This document shows positions 25,817-35,365 of a DNA stretch of 64,000 nt, piece after piece (the stretch's first letter is position 1; each line of letters opens with the position of its first letter). The stretch covers positions 372,001-436,000 of the forward strand of contig JAQYTT010000001.1 in NCBI GenBank assembly GCA_029433155.1. The letters run 5' to 3'. This DNA comes from Lactobacillaceae bacterium L1_55_11 (GTDB taxonomy: Bacteria; Bacillota; Bacilli; Lactobacillales; Lactobacillaceae). The notes under the pieces were generated by a model that saw only the letters and a list, made by a program, of their open reading frames with translations, made no database searches and had not been told where the DNA came from. The position numbers and the translations under genes were made by a program.

Positions 25817-27100
25817 GTGACGGATTCATCCAAAAACTACGCTCGGGAAACCTTAACGGCCCTGGAGAAAGGTAAAATCGAGCAAGCCCAGCAACTTTTT
25901 GAAAAATCACTGAAAAATGACGATGACCAATTGGTCTATAGTTTGGCCGAGGAACTTTATGCCTTAGGCTTTAGTGACCAGGCCCGCCAGGCTTACACCA
26001 GCCTGCTGGCCAAGTATCCCGATGAAGATGATTTAAAAACGGCCCTGGCCGATATCGCTATTGGAGAGGATGACCTTAACCAGGCCCAGGCCTACCTGGC
26101 TGACATCAAGCCGGACTCGGATGCCTACCTGCAGGCCCTGCTGGTTAAGGCTGATCTTTACCAATCTGAAGGTTTGACTGAATCAGCCGAGTACAGCCTA
26201 CGCCAGGCTGAAAAAATTGACCCTAAAAATCCCGTTATCCAATTTGCCCTGGCCGAGTTCTACTTTGCTAATGGCCAGTACCGCCCAGCGATTAGCAAGT
26301 ACCGCGAACTCCTTTTGGCCGGCCAGCGGAAGATTAGTCAGGTCGATTTGGTGGCCCGCATCGGGACGGCCTATGCTGCCATTGGCAACTACGATAATGC
26401 CATCGGTTACCTAGAACAAATTAAGCCGGTCGATATGACGCCTGACACCAAGTTCCAACTCGCCCTGCTGTACTTTGAAAACGGGCGAGAGGCGGAAGCC
26501 ATTGACCTCTTCAATGAAGTTTTGGAAGTGGATCCACAATACACGTCTATCTATCCTCTCTTAGGCCAGGCCTACCTGTACGAGGGTAAGTTGGAGACTG
26601 CCCTGCAAACCTACCAACTGGGGATTTCAATGGATCAGACCAACCCAATCCTCTACCGCTTGGCCGGTCAGGCAGCCGAACAGGTCGGTGATGACGACAG
26701 TGCCCAGACTTACTACCAAAAGGCCGTTGATTTGGACCCAAGTAATTCTGTTAACTATCAAATGTTAATTGACCTCAAGTTAGCCCAGCACGACTACCAG
26801 GCAGCCATTGACCTGGTAAAACAGGCCCAGGACCATGACCTGCAGGATCCTAAGTTTGACTGGGACTTGGCCCGGGCTTACCACGCCCTGGACCAACCTA
26901 AGCTGGCTGAAAAACACTGGCAGGAAGCGGCGCTAACCTATGACCAGCAGGCCGACTTCCTGCATGACCTGGCTGATTGGTACCACGAACAAGGGCAGCC
27001 TAAACAGGAAAAGCAGGCTCTGGAGCGGTACCTGCGTTTGCAGGGCGATGATAGCGATAGTCAGGCCCGCCTGGCTGATTTGCTTTTAGATGACGAATAA
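25817..27100 (+). CDS. Tetratricopeptide repeat protein (YpiA-like)
   Basis: A 427-residue cytoplasmic protein made almost wholly of TPR helices (for example AEFYFANGQYRPAISKYRELL, LGQAYLYEGKLETALQTYQLG). No signal peptide or membrane segment is visible. The start is GTG with AGGAGG eight bases upstream. A TPR gene before cca is common in lactobacilli, and B. subtilis YpiA is a similar protein of unclear role. It probably acts as a protein-protein scaffold; nothing more can be said. Confidence 0.85.
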   Translation: MTDSSKNYARETLTALEKGKIEQAQQLFEKSLKNDDDQLVYSLAEELYALGFSDQARQAYTSLLAKYPDEDDLKTALADIAIGEDDLNQAQAYLADIKPDSDAYLQALLVKADLYQSEGLTESAEYSLRQAEKIDPKNPVIQFALAEFYFANGQYRPAISKYRELLLAGQRKISQVDLVARIGTAYAAIGNYDNAIGYLEQIKPVDMTPDTKFQLALLYFENGREAEAIDLFNEVLEVDPQYTSIYPLLGQAYLYEGKLETALQTYQLGISMDQTNPILYRLAGQAAEQVGDDDSAQTYYQKAVDLDPSNSVNYQMLIDLKLAQHDYQAAIDLVKQAQDHDLQDPKFDWDLARAYHALDQPKLAEKHWQEAALTYDQQADFLHDLADWYHEQGQPKQEKQALERYLRLQGDDSDSQARLADLLLDDE

Positions 27101-27198
27101 TCAAAAAATTGCTAAGATAGGGGAGGTTATCTTCCCAGTGACAATCTACACTGAGTAACAGCCAACAATTAACTGCAATCATGAAGGAAGGTCCCGGT

Positions 27199-28407
27199 TT
27201 GAAGATTCAACCATTACCACCCGAAATGACGGCGGCTTTGCCGATTTTAAATCGGTTGAATGCTGCTGGTTACCCGGCCTACTTTGTTGGTGGGTCGGTC
27301 CGTGATACTTTGTTAAAAGATCCCATCCACGACGTTGACATTGCCAGTGGTGCTTACCCCCAGGAGGTCAAGGACCTCTTTGACCGGACGGTTGATACTG
27401 GCATTGAGCATGGCACCGTGATGGTTTTAGACCACGGTAGTGGTTATGAAATTACGACCTTCCGGACTGAGTCGACCTATACGGATTTTCGTCGACCGGA
27501 CCAGGTAACCTTTGTGCGGAGCCTGGCCGAAGATTTAAAACGCCGGGATTTTACCATTAATGCCCTGGCCCTCCAGGCTGACGGCGAAGTGGTCGACCAC
27601 TTCAGTGGCCTGGCTGACTTAAAAGCTGGCCTGATACGGGCGGTGGGGGATGCCCACCAGCGTTTTACCGAAGACGCCCTACGAATGATGCGGGCCTTGC
27701 GTTTTAGTGCCCAACTCGATTTTGAGATTGAGCCTCAAACTAAGCAGGCCCTGGTTGACCTCGCGCCTAATTTGGAAAAGATTGCGGTCGAAAGGATTCG
27801 GGTAGAATTAGAAAAACTGCTTTTGGGGCCGGCGGCCGCCAGTGCCTTACAAGACTTGCTAGCCAGTGGGGTCGTTAAGCACCTACCTGGTGACATGGCT
27901 GCCTGGCCAGCAAGCGTTTGGCAGCAAATTATTGGCGATTACAGCCGGGGACCAATCACTAGTCCGGCCGCTGCCTGGGCACTTTTGCTAGCGCCGACAG
28001 CATTGAATAACGGTGAGCTAGATGCCTTTTTGCGGGCTTTCAAACTTAGCCGCGAGTTAATGCGGTCAGTCCTTGCCCTGGTGCCAGCATTACGTGATCC
28101 TGACCATTTAGATACTTGGCACTTGTACCGACTCTACGCCTATCGCCAACCCTTACTGGAAGCCTTGACCGCTAAGGGTCTGGCACCCGACCAATTTGCT
28201 GCAATTAATCAAGGTCTAGTACAACTGCCCATGACTGACCGTCACCAGCTGGCCGTTAGTGGTCGTGATTTGATGCAGGCTGAGTTAGTGAGCCCCGGAC
28301 CGCAAATGGGCCGGGTCCTCGATTCTGTTGAGCGAGCAGTCGTGAACGGACAGGTCGCCAACCAAAAAGAAGCAATTCAGCAATTTATTCAGGAGCAGGT
28401 CACATGA
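27199..28407 (+). CDS. cca: CCA tRNA nucleotidyltransferase
   Basis: Adds or repairs the 3' CCA of tRNAs. The 402-residue protein has the class II signatures YFVGGSVRDTLL, HDVDIA (metal Asp residues), RRDFTINALA and RFTEDALRMMRALRFSA. An ATG lies at 27181, but the Shine-Dalgarno AAGGAAGG is inside that extension and sits seven bases before TTG 27199, so the TTG is preferred. Its stop overlaps the folA ATG. Confidence 0.95.
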   Translation: MKIQPLPPEMTAALPILNRLNAAGYPAYFVGGSVRDTLLKDPIHDVDIASGAYPQEVKDLFDRTVDTGIEHGTVMVLDHGSGYEITTFRTESTYTDFRRPDQVTFVRSLAEDLKRRDFTINALALQADGEVVDHFSGLADLKAGLIRAVGDAHQRFTEDALRMMRALRFSAQLDFEIEPQTKQALVDLAPNLEKIAVERIRVELEKLLLGPAAASALQDLLASGVVKHLPGDMAAWPASVWQQIIGDYSRGPITSPAAAWALLLAPTALNNGELDAFLRAFKLSRELMRSVLALVPALRDPDHLDTWHLYRLYAYRQPLLEALTAKGLAPDQFAAINQGLVQLPMTDRHQLAVSGRDLMQAELVSPGPQMGRVLDSVERAVVNGQVANQKEAIQQFIQEQVT

Positions 28408-28928
28408 AAACCATTCGCATGGTCTGGGCCCAAGATGACCGGGGCGCCATTGGTAAGGACGGTACTTTGCCCTGGCACATTCCGGCCGATTTGGCAGTCT
28501 TTAAGGCCGAAACGATTAATTCATTAATGATTATGGGTCGCAACACCTGGGCGGCAATTGGCCGGCCACTGCCAAAACGGCAGACCGTGGTTCTGACCCG
28601 GCAAGCCGATTTTGATCCAGGCTTTCCCGAGGTCAAGGTGGTTCACAGCCTGCGGGAAGCCCTAGCATTAATCGAAGCCAGCCCGACCGATTTGGTTTCT
28701 ATCGCCGGTGGGGCTAAAATATACCAAGAGTTCATGCCCTATGCGACTGAACTAGTGGTCACCCGGGTAGCCGGTGATTACCAAGGGGATACCTTTATGC
28801 CCCCAATCGACACCCAGGTCTTTGCCCTGGTTGACCAAAAACCGGGCAGTGACCATGGTTACCAGTTCGAGGTTCAACGTTACCAACGCATTTTAGAAAA
28901 AGGTGTAAATAAAGATGGCAAACATTAG
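28404..28928 (+). CDS. folA: Dihydrofolate reductase
   Basis: Reduces dihydrofolate with NADPH. The 174-residue protein has WAQDDRGAIGKDGTLPWHIPADL, with catalytic Asp29, IMGRNTWAAIGRPLP, and VSIAGGAKIYQEFMP. The ATG overlaps the cca stop. No thymidylate synthase gene is adjacent, which is the more common neighbour in lactobacilli. Its end overlaps the next gene by 14 bases. Confidence 0.95.
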   Translation: MKTIRMVWAQDDRGAIGKDGTLPWHIPADLAVFKAETINSLMIMGRNTWAAIGRPLPKRQTVVLTRQADFDPGFPEVKVVHSLREALALIEASPTDLVSIAGGAKIYQEFMPYATELVVTRVAGDYQGDTFMPPIDTQVFALVDQKPGSDHGYQFEVQRYQRILEKGVNKDGKH

Positions 28929-29766
28929 AATTGTAACGGATTCGGCGGCGATTTTGACCCCGGAAGAAATTGAGCAGTATGGCATCGTGGTGGTGCCCCT
29001 GACCGTCCAAATTGATGGTACGGTTTACCAGGACGGGGTGACAATTCATCCCAAGGAGTTCCTGGACATGATGGCTAAAAGCGACCACCTGCCTCAGACT
29101 TCCCAACCCTCAATCGGGGATTTGAAAACGGCTTACGATAACCTGTATGCCGAAGATCCTGACGTGGAAGTACTGAGCTTACACCTGTCATCGGGCTTAT
29201 CCGGTACGATTAGTGCTGCCCAGCAGGCAGCCTCTTTGTCCGCAGCTTCGGTAACGACCTTTGACACCCTCTTGGCTGATCGGGCCGAAGGCTTTGTTGT
29301 TTTGGCGGCTGCCCAAGCTGCTGCCGAAGGTAAGGACTTAGATGCAGTGATTGCTGCGGCTACTGAAGCACGGGAACAATCTCACATTTACCTAAGCTTC
29401 ACTTCCTTGAAGAACATGGTGGCTGGCGGTCGCCTTAGCAAGACCCAGGGCCTGATTGGTAACGTCTTAAATATTAAAGTTGGGGCCTATGTTGATAGTG
29501 AAGGGAAGGTTGATGTAGCCTTAAAGGGTCGGGGAATGAAGACCATTGCCAAGTTCAACGACCAGGTTATTGACAAGATGAAGCAGTACAAGGAAATGCT
29601 GTCGATTGGGATTTCCCATGCTGGTGTGCCTGAAGAGGCCCAGCAGTTGGCTGACCGCTTGAACAAAATCTGGCCGGACTTGGATATCTTGGTCTCAACG
29701 ACGACCCCCATTGTTTCGACCCACACTGGCTTAGGTGCCCTGGCAATTTTGTACCGGGCCCGCTAG
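28915..29766 (+). CDS. DegV family fatty acid-binding protein
   Basis: Binds a fatty acid for phosphorylation by the FakA kinase; the family is also called FakB. The 283-residue protein has the start IRIVTDSAAILTPE, the ligand-site SQPSIGD and SSGLSGTI segments, and the C-terminal VSTHTGLGALAI, all typical of DegV. AAAAGGTG precedes the ATG. No kinase gene is adjacent, so the partner is encoded elsewhere. Confidence 0.93.
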   Translation: MANIRIVTDSAAILTPEEIEQYGIVVVPLTVQIDGTVYQDGVTIHPKEFLDMMAKSDHLPQTSQPSIGDLKTAYDNLYAEDPDVEVLSLHLSSGLSGTISAAQQAASLSAASVTTFDTLLADRAEGFVVLAAAQAAAEGKDLDAVIAAATEAREQSHIYLSFTSLKNMVAGGRLSKTQGLIGNVLNIKVGAYVDSEGKVDVALKGRGMKTIAKFNDQVIDKMKQYKEMLSIGISHAGVPEEAQQLADRLNKIWPDLDILVSTTTPIVSTHTGLGALAILYRAR

Positions 29767-29796
29767 TCTGGGTTTAGAGTTAGGAAGGAATTAATT

Positions 29797-30375
29797 ATGA
29801 AAAAACGTTCAGGACTTTGGTTTTGGTTATTTTGGCTGCTGATTTTGGCCATTATTGGGGGCGCTTTGACCACCGCCTATTTGGCCCTCAAGCCTAGCAA
29901 CCCTACGATTACCACGACCCGCTTTAATCCTGATACTAGCTTTGACTTGACCTTAAACCGTGACCAAATTAACGGTTTGGCCGGTAGTTACTTAAAGGAC
30001 CAGGGCAATGGCAACTTGAACTTTGTTGTTGAACCCAAGGACGTTAAGGTAACTGGTCAGGTGAAGGTTTTGGGCCAGAATCTGAATTCGCAGATGATTT
30101 TGGATCCGGAAACGAATTCAGATGGCAACATTGTCCTTAAAGCTAAGTCAATCACCCTGGGTCAAATTGACCTGCCAGTTAAGGTAGCGATGGGCTATAT
30201 CAAGGCGATGTACGATGGTCCTAGTTATGTCATTTTCCAACCTGACCAGGAACAAATCTTGATTGATATGTCTAAGGTTGGTAACAAGCAGGGACTCAGC
30301 TTTAAGAGTACCGGCATCGACATGGACAAGAACCAGTATAAGTTTGTTGGTGAGGTGACTGATGCCAAAAAGTGA
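29797..30375 (+). CDS. YpmS family (DUF2140) membrane-anchored protein
   Basis: A 192-residue protein with one N-terminal membrane segment (about 8-30, rich in Trp and Leu) and an extracytoplasmic domain. Motifs LNRDQINGLAGSYLKD, VKVLGQ and the Tyr-rich C-terminal half match the YpmS family, whose function is unknown. Its end overlaps the YozE-like gene by 14 bases. The run degV-ypmS-yozE is common in lactobacilli. Confidence 0.85.
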   Translation: MKKRSGLWFWLFWLLILAIIGGALTTAYLALKPSNPTITTTRFNPDTSFDLTLNRDQINGLAGSYLKDQGNGNLNFVVEPKDVKVTGQVKVLGQNLNSQMILDPETNSDGNIVLKAKSITLGQIDLPVKVAMGYIKAMYDGPSYVIFQPDQEQILIDMSKVGNKQGLSFKSTGIDMDKNQYKFVGEVTDAKK

Positions 30376-30589
30376 CCGGAGTTTTTACAACTGGTTGATG
30401 ACCAATCGTAACCCGGTGGCTGCTGATGAAATCCAGCAGTTTGCAAATAACGCCTTTTTGGACAGTTCCTTTCCCAAGCAGAGCAAGGACTTTGATGAAA
30501 TTTCCCATTATCTTGAGGAAAACACCAGTTACTTGATGAGTATGACAATTTTTGATCAGGCCTGGGAACGGTTCCAAGCCGAACGCTAA
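30362..30589 (+). CDS. YozE-like small SAM-fold protein
   Basis: A 75-residue protein matching the YozE/UPF0346 family: SFYNWLMTNRNP, FANNAFLDSSFPKQSKDFDEISHYLE and FDQAWERF fall in the family order. Function is unknown in all homologues. GGTGAGG lies just upstream, within the end of the ypmS gene. Confidence 0.87.
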   Translation: MPKSDRSFYNWLMTNRNPVAADEIQQFANNAFLDSSFPKQSKDFDEISHYLEENTSYLMSMTIFDQAWERFQAER

Positions 30590-30600
30590 AGGATTGACCG

Positions 30601-31446
30601 ATGGCTCAAATAATTCAATGGTTCCCTGGCCACATGGCCAAGGCCTTCCGCCTAATGCGGGAAAACTTGAACTTAGTTGATATTGTGTTTGAACTTGTTG
30701 ACGCTCGCATTCCCGCCAGTTCGCGCAATCCGGCCGTTGATGAGCTGATTGGCAATAAGCCCCGGCTCCTAATTATGACCAAGGCCGACCTGGCTGACCC
30801 AGAACAAACCCAGCTGTGGGCATCTTCTTTTCGCAAGCAGGGCTATCAGGTCTTGGTTCTAGACAGTCGTAGCCCTAAAACGGCTAGCTTAGTAGTTAAG
30901 GCAGCTCAAAAGGCCTTGGCTGGACAAACCCAGCGGCAAAGCGAGCGGGGCATTGTTGACCAGCCGATTCGGGCCCTAGTAGCCGGTATTCCAAACGTGG
31001 GCAAGTCCACCTTGCTAAACCACCTGGTTACTAAAAACGTCGTGCCGACCGCTAACCGGCCCGGCGTAACCAAGAAAATTACCTGGTTAAAGGCACCTGG
31101 CAACCTCCAGCTGTTAGATTCACCGGGGGTTTTGTGGCCAAAATTTGAAGACCAAACCGTTGGCCTCAAGCTGGCACTGATCGGCGCCGTCAAGGATACG
31201 ATTTTTGCTAAGGACGATGCCGCCCTCTTTCTACTGGAATTTTTCAAGGAGCACTACCCACAAGCCTTAAGTGAACGCTACCACTTGAGTGAGACGGAGC
31301 TGGACCAAAGTCCGGTGGAATTGTTGCTGACGATTACACAGAAGTTAGGTTTTCAAGATGACTATGACAAGGCCAGTATCCGCTTATTAAATGACCTGCG
31401 GAAAGGGAAGTTAGGGCGTTTTACCCTGGACCGTTATGACGGATAA
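30601..31446 (+). CDS. rbgA: Ribosome biogenesis GTPase RbgA (YlqF)
   Basis: Circularly permuted GTPase needed for late 50S subunit assembly. The 281-residue protein has IQWFPGHMAKA at the N-terminus, then the G4 motif TKADL before the G1 motif [12 protein letters not shown] and the G3 motif LDSPGVLWP, which is the permuted order. It overlaps rnhB by 11 bases. In many lactobacilli this pair is followed by dprA-topA; here those lie 15 kb upstream. Confidence 0.95.
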   Translation: MAQIIQWFPGHMAKAFRLMRENLNLVDIVFELVDARIPASSRNPAVDELIGNKPRLLIMTKADLADPEQTQLWASSFRKQGYQVLVLDSRSPKTASLVVKAAQKALAGQTQRQSERGIVDQPIRALVAGIPNVGKSTLLNHLVTKNVVPTANRPGVTKKITWLKAPGNLQLLDSPGVLWPKFEDQTVGLKLALIGAVKDTIFAKDDAALFLLEFFKEHYPQALSERYHLSETELDQSPVELLLTITQKLGFQDDYDKASIRLLNDLRKGKLGRFTLDRYDG

Positions 31447-32221
31447 GGATTCATTAACAATCGCAGCCATTCGTGCTGCCCTGGCTCAGATTACAGATAG
31501 TCAGGATCCGCGCCTAGTTCAGTGGCAAAATGACAACCGCAAGGGTGTCCGACAACTGGTTGAGCGCTGGCAGCGGCAATACGCCAAGCAAGCAGCTAAT
31601 CAGGCGGCCTTCTTAGAACGGTTTAGCTGGGAGCGCAAGCTCTGGCAGGCTGGTTTTACAAGGGTGGCCGGCATTGATGAAGTTGGTCGGGGCCCCTTAG
31701 CTGGGCCGGTGGTCGCTGCCGCGGTCATTTTACCGGAGGACTTTGACGCCCCGGCCGTGATTGATTCCAAACAGCTGACGGCTACTCAACGCGAAACGCT
31801 TTACCAGGTCATCATGGACCAGGCGGTGGCAGTGGCGACTGCTTTTGGTTCAGCCCAGTTAATTGACCAGGTTAATATTTACCAGGCGACCCGACAGACC
31901 ATGCTGGCGGCGGTCCAGCAGCTGAATCCCCAACCGGATTACCTTTTGATTGATGCGATGCAGATTGACAGCCCGCTGGGGCAAGAGTCACTGATTAAGG
32001 GTGATGCTCGTAGTAATTCAATTGCGGCGGCTAGCATTGTGGCCAAAGTTACCCGAGACCACTGGATGCAGGCCGCAGCTCAAAAGTATCCCGCCTATCA
32101 CTTTGATAAAAACGCCGGGTATGGGACGGCTGAGCACTTAGCCGCGTTGAAAAAAGCGGGCGTGACCCCGCTACACCGGCAAACATTTGCCCCGGTTAAA
32201 GACATCTTAAATAACAAATAA
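31436..32221 (+). CDS. rnhB: Ribonuclease HII
   Basis: Removes RNA from RNA/DNA hybrids. The 261-residue protein has an N-terminal extension of about 75 residues, then the catalytic GIDEVGRGPLAGPV, DSKQLT, LLIDAMQ and IKGDARSNSIAAASIVAKVTRD. The start ATG overlaps the end of rbgA. A perfect palindromic terminator begins within its last base. Confidence 0.95.
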   Translation: MTDKDSLTIAAIRAALAQITDSQDPRLVQWQNDNRKGVRQLVERWQRQYAKQAANQAAFLERFSWERKLWQAGFTRVAGIDEVGRGPLAGPVVAAAVILPEDFDAPAVIDSKQLTATQRETLYQVIMDQAVAVATAFGSAQLIDQVNIYQATRQTMLAAVQQLNPQPDYLLIDAMQIDSPLGQESLIKGDARSNSIAAASIVAKVTRDHWMQAAAQKYPAYHFDKNAGYGTAEHLAALKKAGVTPLHRQTFAPVKDILNNK

Positions 32222-32243
32222 AAACGGCCTAGGCCGTTTTTTT
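32220..32243 (+). terminator. Terminator after rnhB
   Basis: A perfect palindrome built on AAACGGCC/GGCCGTTT with a T run. It overlaps the stop codon of rnhB by one or two bases. Confidence 0.85.
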
Positions 32244-32274
32244 GTTAGAATATGAGTACCTACTAGGAGGCGGT

Positions 32275-32985
32275 ATGCGTAAAGTTCAATTGTCGGATCG
32301 TTTACAGGCGGTGGCCGACTATGTTTCACCCCAGGCCCGTCTGGCCGATATTGGTTCAGATCACGCCTACCTGCCGGCTTATCTCATTCAAGCCGGTCAG
32401 ATTGACTGGGCTCTGGCCGGTGAGGTTGCCCAAGGACCCCTGGATAATGTCAAACAGGAAATCAGCCGCCAGGGCTTAAACGGCAAGTTGATACCACGCC
32501 TGGCAAACGGTTTGGCGGCAATTAACCCCAGTGACCAGGTTGATACGGTCACGATTGCTGGCATGGGTGGCGTTTTAATTAGCCAAATCCTGGCTGCCGC
32601 GCCACAACCGCTGCCTTACCAGCATTTGATTTTACAGCCCAACACGGACGTGGCCACCGTGCGGGACTGGCTGATTCAGCACGGTTTTAAAATTGACGGG
32701 GAGCAGATGGTCCAAGAGGGTCGCCATTTCTACGAGGTCTTGAGTGCCGTGCCAGGGGCCCAGGAACTTAGCGACCGCCAGCTGGCCTTTGGTCCTTATC
32801 TGCTTGAGGAGCAGGGGTTGGCCTTTCGGGCCTTTTGGCAGCATAAGTTAAGTCAAATCGAACAAATTCTGAACCGGCTAGAGCAGGCCCAGCAGACCCA
32901 AACGGCTACCTATCAGGACTGGCAAAACCGCCACCAGGAAATTCAGGAGGTGCTTTCTTATGGTAAGCGCACAGAAGCTAATTGA
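32275..32985 (+). CDS. trmK: tRNA (adenine22-N1)-methyltransferase TrmK
   Basis: Methylates A22 of tRNAs using S-adenosylmethionine. The 236-residue protein has the SAM motif LADIGSDHAYLP, GEVAQGPLDNVK and TIAGMGGVLI, then a helical C-terminal coiled region. AGGAGG four bases upstream selects ATG 32275 over an upstream TTG. It is paired with the NIF3 gene, as in other Firmicutes, with a 26-base overlap. Confidence 0.9.
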   Translation: MRKVQLSDRLQAVADYVSPQARLADIGSDHAYLPAYLIQAGQIDWALAGEVAQGPLDNVKQEISRQGLNGKLIPRLANGLAAINPSDQVDTVTIAGMGGVLISQILAAAPQPLPYQHLILQPNTDVATVRDWLIQHGFKIDGEQMVQEGRHFYEVLSAVPGAQELSDRQLAFGPYLLEEQGLAFRAFWQHKLSQIEQILNRLEQAQQTQTATYQDWQNRHQEIQEVLSYGKRTEAN

Positions 32986-33745
32986 CCAAATTGAATCCTT
33001 TGCGCCGAAGGACTTAGCTGAAAAAGGGGACCCAACTGGCCTGCAAATTGGTGATCCGAATCAGGATATAAAACGGGTGCTAACCACTCTGGATGTTCGA
33101 CCCGAAACGGTCGACTACGCCATTGAACATCAGATTGATTTTATCTGGGCTCACCACGAGGTGATGTTCTTCCCGGCTAAGAACTTAGATTTAAGCAACC
33201 CCCAGCACCGGCTGTATGCCAAGTTGCTGAAGCATGACATTGTGGTTTATGCCAGCCATACCAACCTGGACAGCGCGGAAAACGGGATGAATGACTGGTT
33301 GGTCCAGGCCTTTGCCATTCAAGACCCCAAGCCACTCTTACCCGGTGCCCAACCCCAAACTGGTTTGGGCCGGATTGGTTACCTGAAGAAACCACAGAAA
33401 TTAAGTGACTATGCCCGCTTTATCAAGCAGGTTTGTGGGGTTGACCAGGTTCGGGTGATTAGTCCCGATTTGGACCGTGAAGTCCAAACGGTAGCCGTTT
33501 TGGGCGGTGACGGTGGTCGCTGGTGGCCAACTGCTCAGGCGGCTGGGGCCGACGTTTACATTACCGCTGACCTGTACTACCATGTCGGCCATGATGTCTT
33601 AGCGGCTGATTTTGCTGTTATTGACCCTGACCACCACATGGAAGCCCTGGGGGCCAAGCCGATGGCCCATTTGGTTACCGAGTGGCAACCGGAACTATCT
33701 GTTGAAGTCAGCCCGGTTAACACCGACCCTTACCAGTATCTCTAA
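32960..33745 (+). CDS. NIF3-like dinuclear metal protein (GTP cyclohydrolase I type 2 homologue)
   Basis: A 261-residue member of the NIF3/YqfO family, in the short form without the PII-like insert of YqfO. Metal-site residues are visible in [24 protein letters not shown] and the C-terminal [16 protein letters not shown] stands eight bases before the ATG. The molecular role of the family is not settled. The pairing with trmK is conserved in Firmicutes. Confidence 0.9.
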   Translation: MVSAQKLIDQIESFAPKDLAEKGDPTGLQIGDPNQDIKRVLTTLDVRPETVDYAIEHQIDFIWAHHEVMFFPAKNLDLSNPQHRLYAKLLKHDIVVYASHTNLDSAENGMNDWLVQAFAIQDPKPLLPGAQPQTGLGRIGYLKKPQKLSDYARFIKQVCGVDQVRVISPDLDREVQTVAVLGGDGGRWWPTAQAAGADVYITADLYYHVGHDVLAADFAVIDPDHHMEALGAKPMAHLVTEWQPELSVEVSPVNTDPYQYL

Positions 33746-33768
33746 AACCGTTGAAAGGACTTTCAGTC

Positions 33769-35013
33769 ATGAGTAAAACGCAATACGAACAATTGATTCC
33801 CCGCTTTTTAAAGTACATTAAGGTTAATACCCAGTCTGATGAGGGGAGCAATCAAGTGCCTTCATCACCAAATCAGGTGGCCTTCTTGAAGGATTTGGCC
33901 CAGGAATTGAAGGCGATTGGGCTAAGCAATGTGCGCACCATGTCGGACGGCTATCTCTTTGCCGACCTGCCAGCCACTAGTGACCAGGCTGACCTGCCTA
34001 CCATTGGCTTTATTGCCCATGTCGATACCGCCGATTTTAACGGCGAAAACATCCAGGCCCAAATTGTTGAAAACTATGATGGCCAGTCCGTCATTGATTT
34101 AGGCGATAGTGGCTATCAGCTTGATCCGGCGGTCTTTCCTAGTCTAAAGAAGTATGCCGGTGATACCCTGATTACCACTGATGGGACAACACTGCTTGGC
34201 GCCGATGACAAGGCTGGTGTTGCTGAAATTATCACGGCGGCTGACTACCTGATTCGGCACCCAGAAATCAAACACGGGCCCCTGCGCTTTGCCTTTGGTC
34301 CTGATGAGGAAATCGGAAAAGGAGCCAATCACTTTGACACCGAGGCTTTCGGCGCCGACTTTGCCTACACCGTTGATGGCGGTCCACTGGGTGAGCTGGA
34401 ATGGGAAACCTTTAACGCTGCGGCAGCCCACGTCCAAATCCAGGGACAAAACGTACATCCCGGCACGGCCAAAGGAGCTATGGTTAACGCCCTGCAGTTG
34501 GCGGTTGATTTCCAGCTGGCCTTACCAGTTCATGACCGTCCTGAGAAAACTGAGGGCCGGGAAGGCTTTTGGCACCTGATTAAGTTGAATGGTACGCCGG
34601 ACGAGGCTCAGATGGACTACATTATCCGTGACCATGACCGGCAGAAGTTTGAAAACCGGAAGGATACCCTGATTAAGTTGGCCGACCAGTTTAACGAATC
34701 CTTGGGGCAGGACCGGGTGAAGGTGAGCTTACACGACCAGTACTACAATATGGGCGAGATCTTAAAAAACGACCTAGCGCCGGTGGAACTGGCCAAGGAG
34801 GCGATGACGGACCTGGGGATTACACCAATTATTGAACCAGTCCGTGGTGGCACCGATGGTTCCAAGATCACCTTCTTAGGTTTGCCCACTCCTAATCTTT
34901 TTGCTGGTGGGGAAAACATGCACGGTCGCTATGAATACGTGGCTGAAGAAGTCATGGCAGCAGCGACGGACGTGATCATTAAGATTGCTAGTCTGGCCAC
35001 CTCAGAAAAATAA
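33769..35013 (+). CDS. pepT: Peptidase T (tripeptide aminopeptidase)
   Basis: Zinc metallopeptidase of family M20 that cleaves N-terminal residues from tripeptides in the cytoplasm. The 414-residue protein has [43 protein letters not shown] and [14 protein letters not shown], which carry the metal ligands and catalytic acids. AAAGGA before ATG 33769 is preferred to the TTG at 33751. It is followed by a bidirectional terminator. Confidence 0.95.
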   Translation: MSKTQYEQLIPRFLKYIKVNTQSDEGSNQVPSSPNQVAFLKDLAQELKAIGLSNVRTMSDGYLFADLPATSDQADLPTIGFIAHVDTADFNGENIQAQIVENYDGQSVIDLGDSGYQLDPAVFPSLKKYAGDTLITTDGTTLLGADDKAGVAEIITAADYLIRHPEIKHGPLRFAFGPDEEIGKGANHFDTEAFGADFAYTVDGGPLGELEWETFNAAAAHVQIQGQNVHPGTAKGAMVNALQLAVDFQLALPVHDRPEKTEGREGFWHLIKLNGTPDEAQMDYIIRDHDRQKFENRKDTLIKLADQFNESLGQDRVKVSLHDQYYNMGEILKNDLAPVELAKEAMTDLGITPIIEPVRGGTDGSKITFLGLPTPNLFAGGENMHGRYEYVAEEVMAAATDVIIKIASLATSEK

Positions 35014-35019
35014 GCTAAA

Positions 35020-35047
35020 AAAAAACACCCCGCAGGGTGTTTTTTTA
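35020..35047. terminator. Bidirectional terminator between pepT and the small membrane protein
   Basis: ACACCC and GGGTGT around a CGCA loop, flanked by A and T runs that extend the pairing. Confidence 0.88.
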
Positions 35048-35251
35048 TTGATTTGATTGTTTCGTATCGACCGCATCCTTGGTTGCTTTACCAGATAGGC
35101 CTGGAATCGCAATAATGGCAATTTCACCGACGATAATTGCGACAACAGCCACAGCTGTGTAGTTGTAGGTAACGTTGTTCAACTGGGAAACGAGATAGCC
35201 TAGGATTTCACCAAAAATGGCGGACCAGAATGCTACAGTTACATATTTCAT
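35045..35251 (-). CDS. Small membrane protein, DUF2929/YjzD-like
   Basis: A 68-residue protein with two hydrophobic helices: about 4-23 and 33-53. The sequence MKYVTVAFWSAIFGEILGYL and the NNVTYNYTA segment resemble the DUF2929 family. These proteins are often encoded next to dnaE in lactobacilli, as here. An in-frame ATG lies nine bases upstream, but it directly abuts the AAAGG, so the second ATG is chosen. Function unknown. Confidence 0.75.
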   Translation of the reverse strand: MKYVTVAFWSAIFGEILGYLVSQLNNVTYNYTAVAVVAIIVGEIAIIAIPGLSGKATKDAVDTKQSNQ

Positions 35252-35365
35252 CTTGCTCATCCTTTCATTTACCGCCCATGATACGCCTTTTATCTGATTT
35301 TACAAGCAGGGAAGTTGGCTTTTAAGTTATAATAAAACAAAACAGATGTTCGCCTAGGAGTGAGA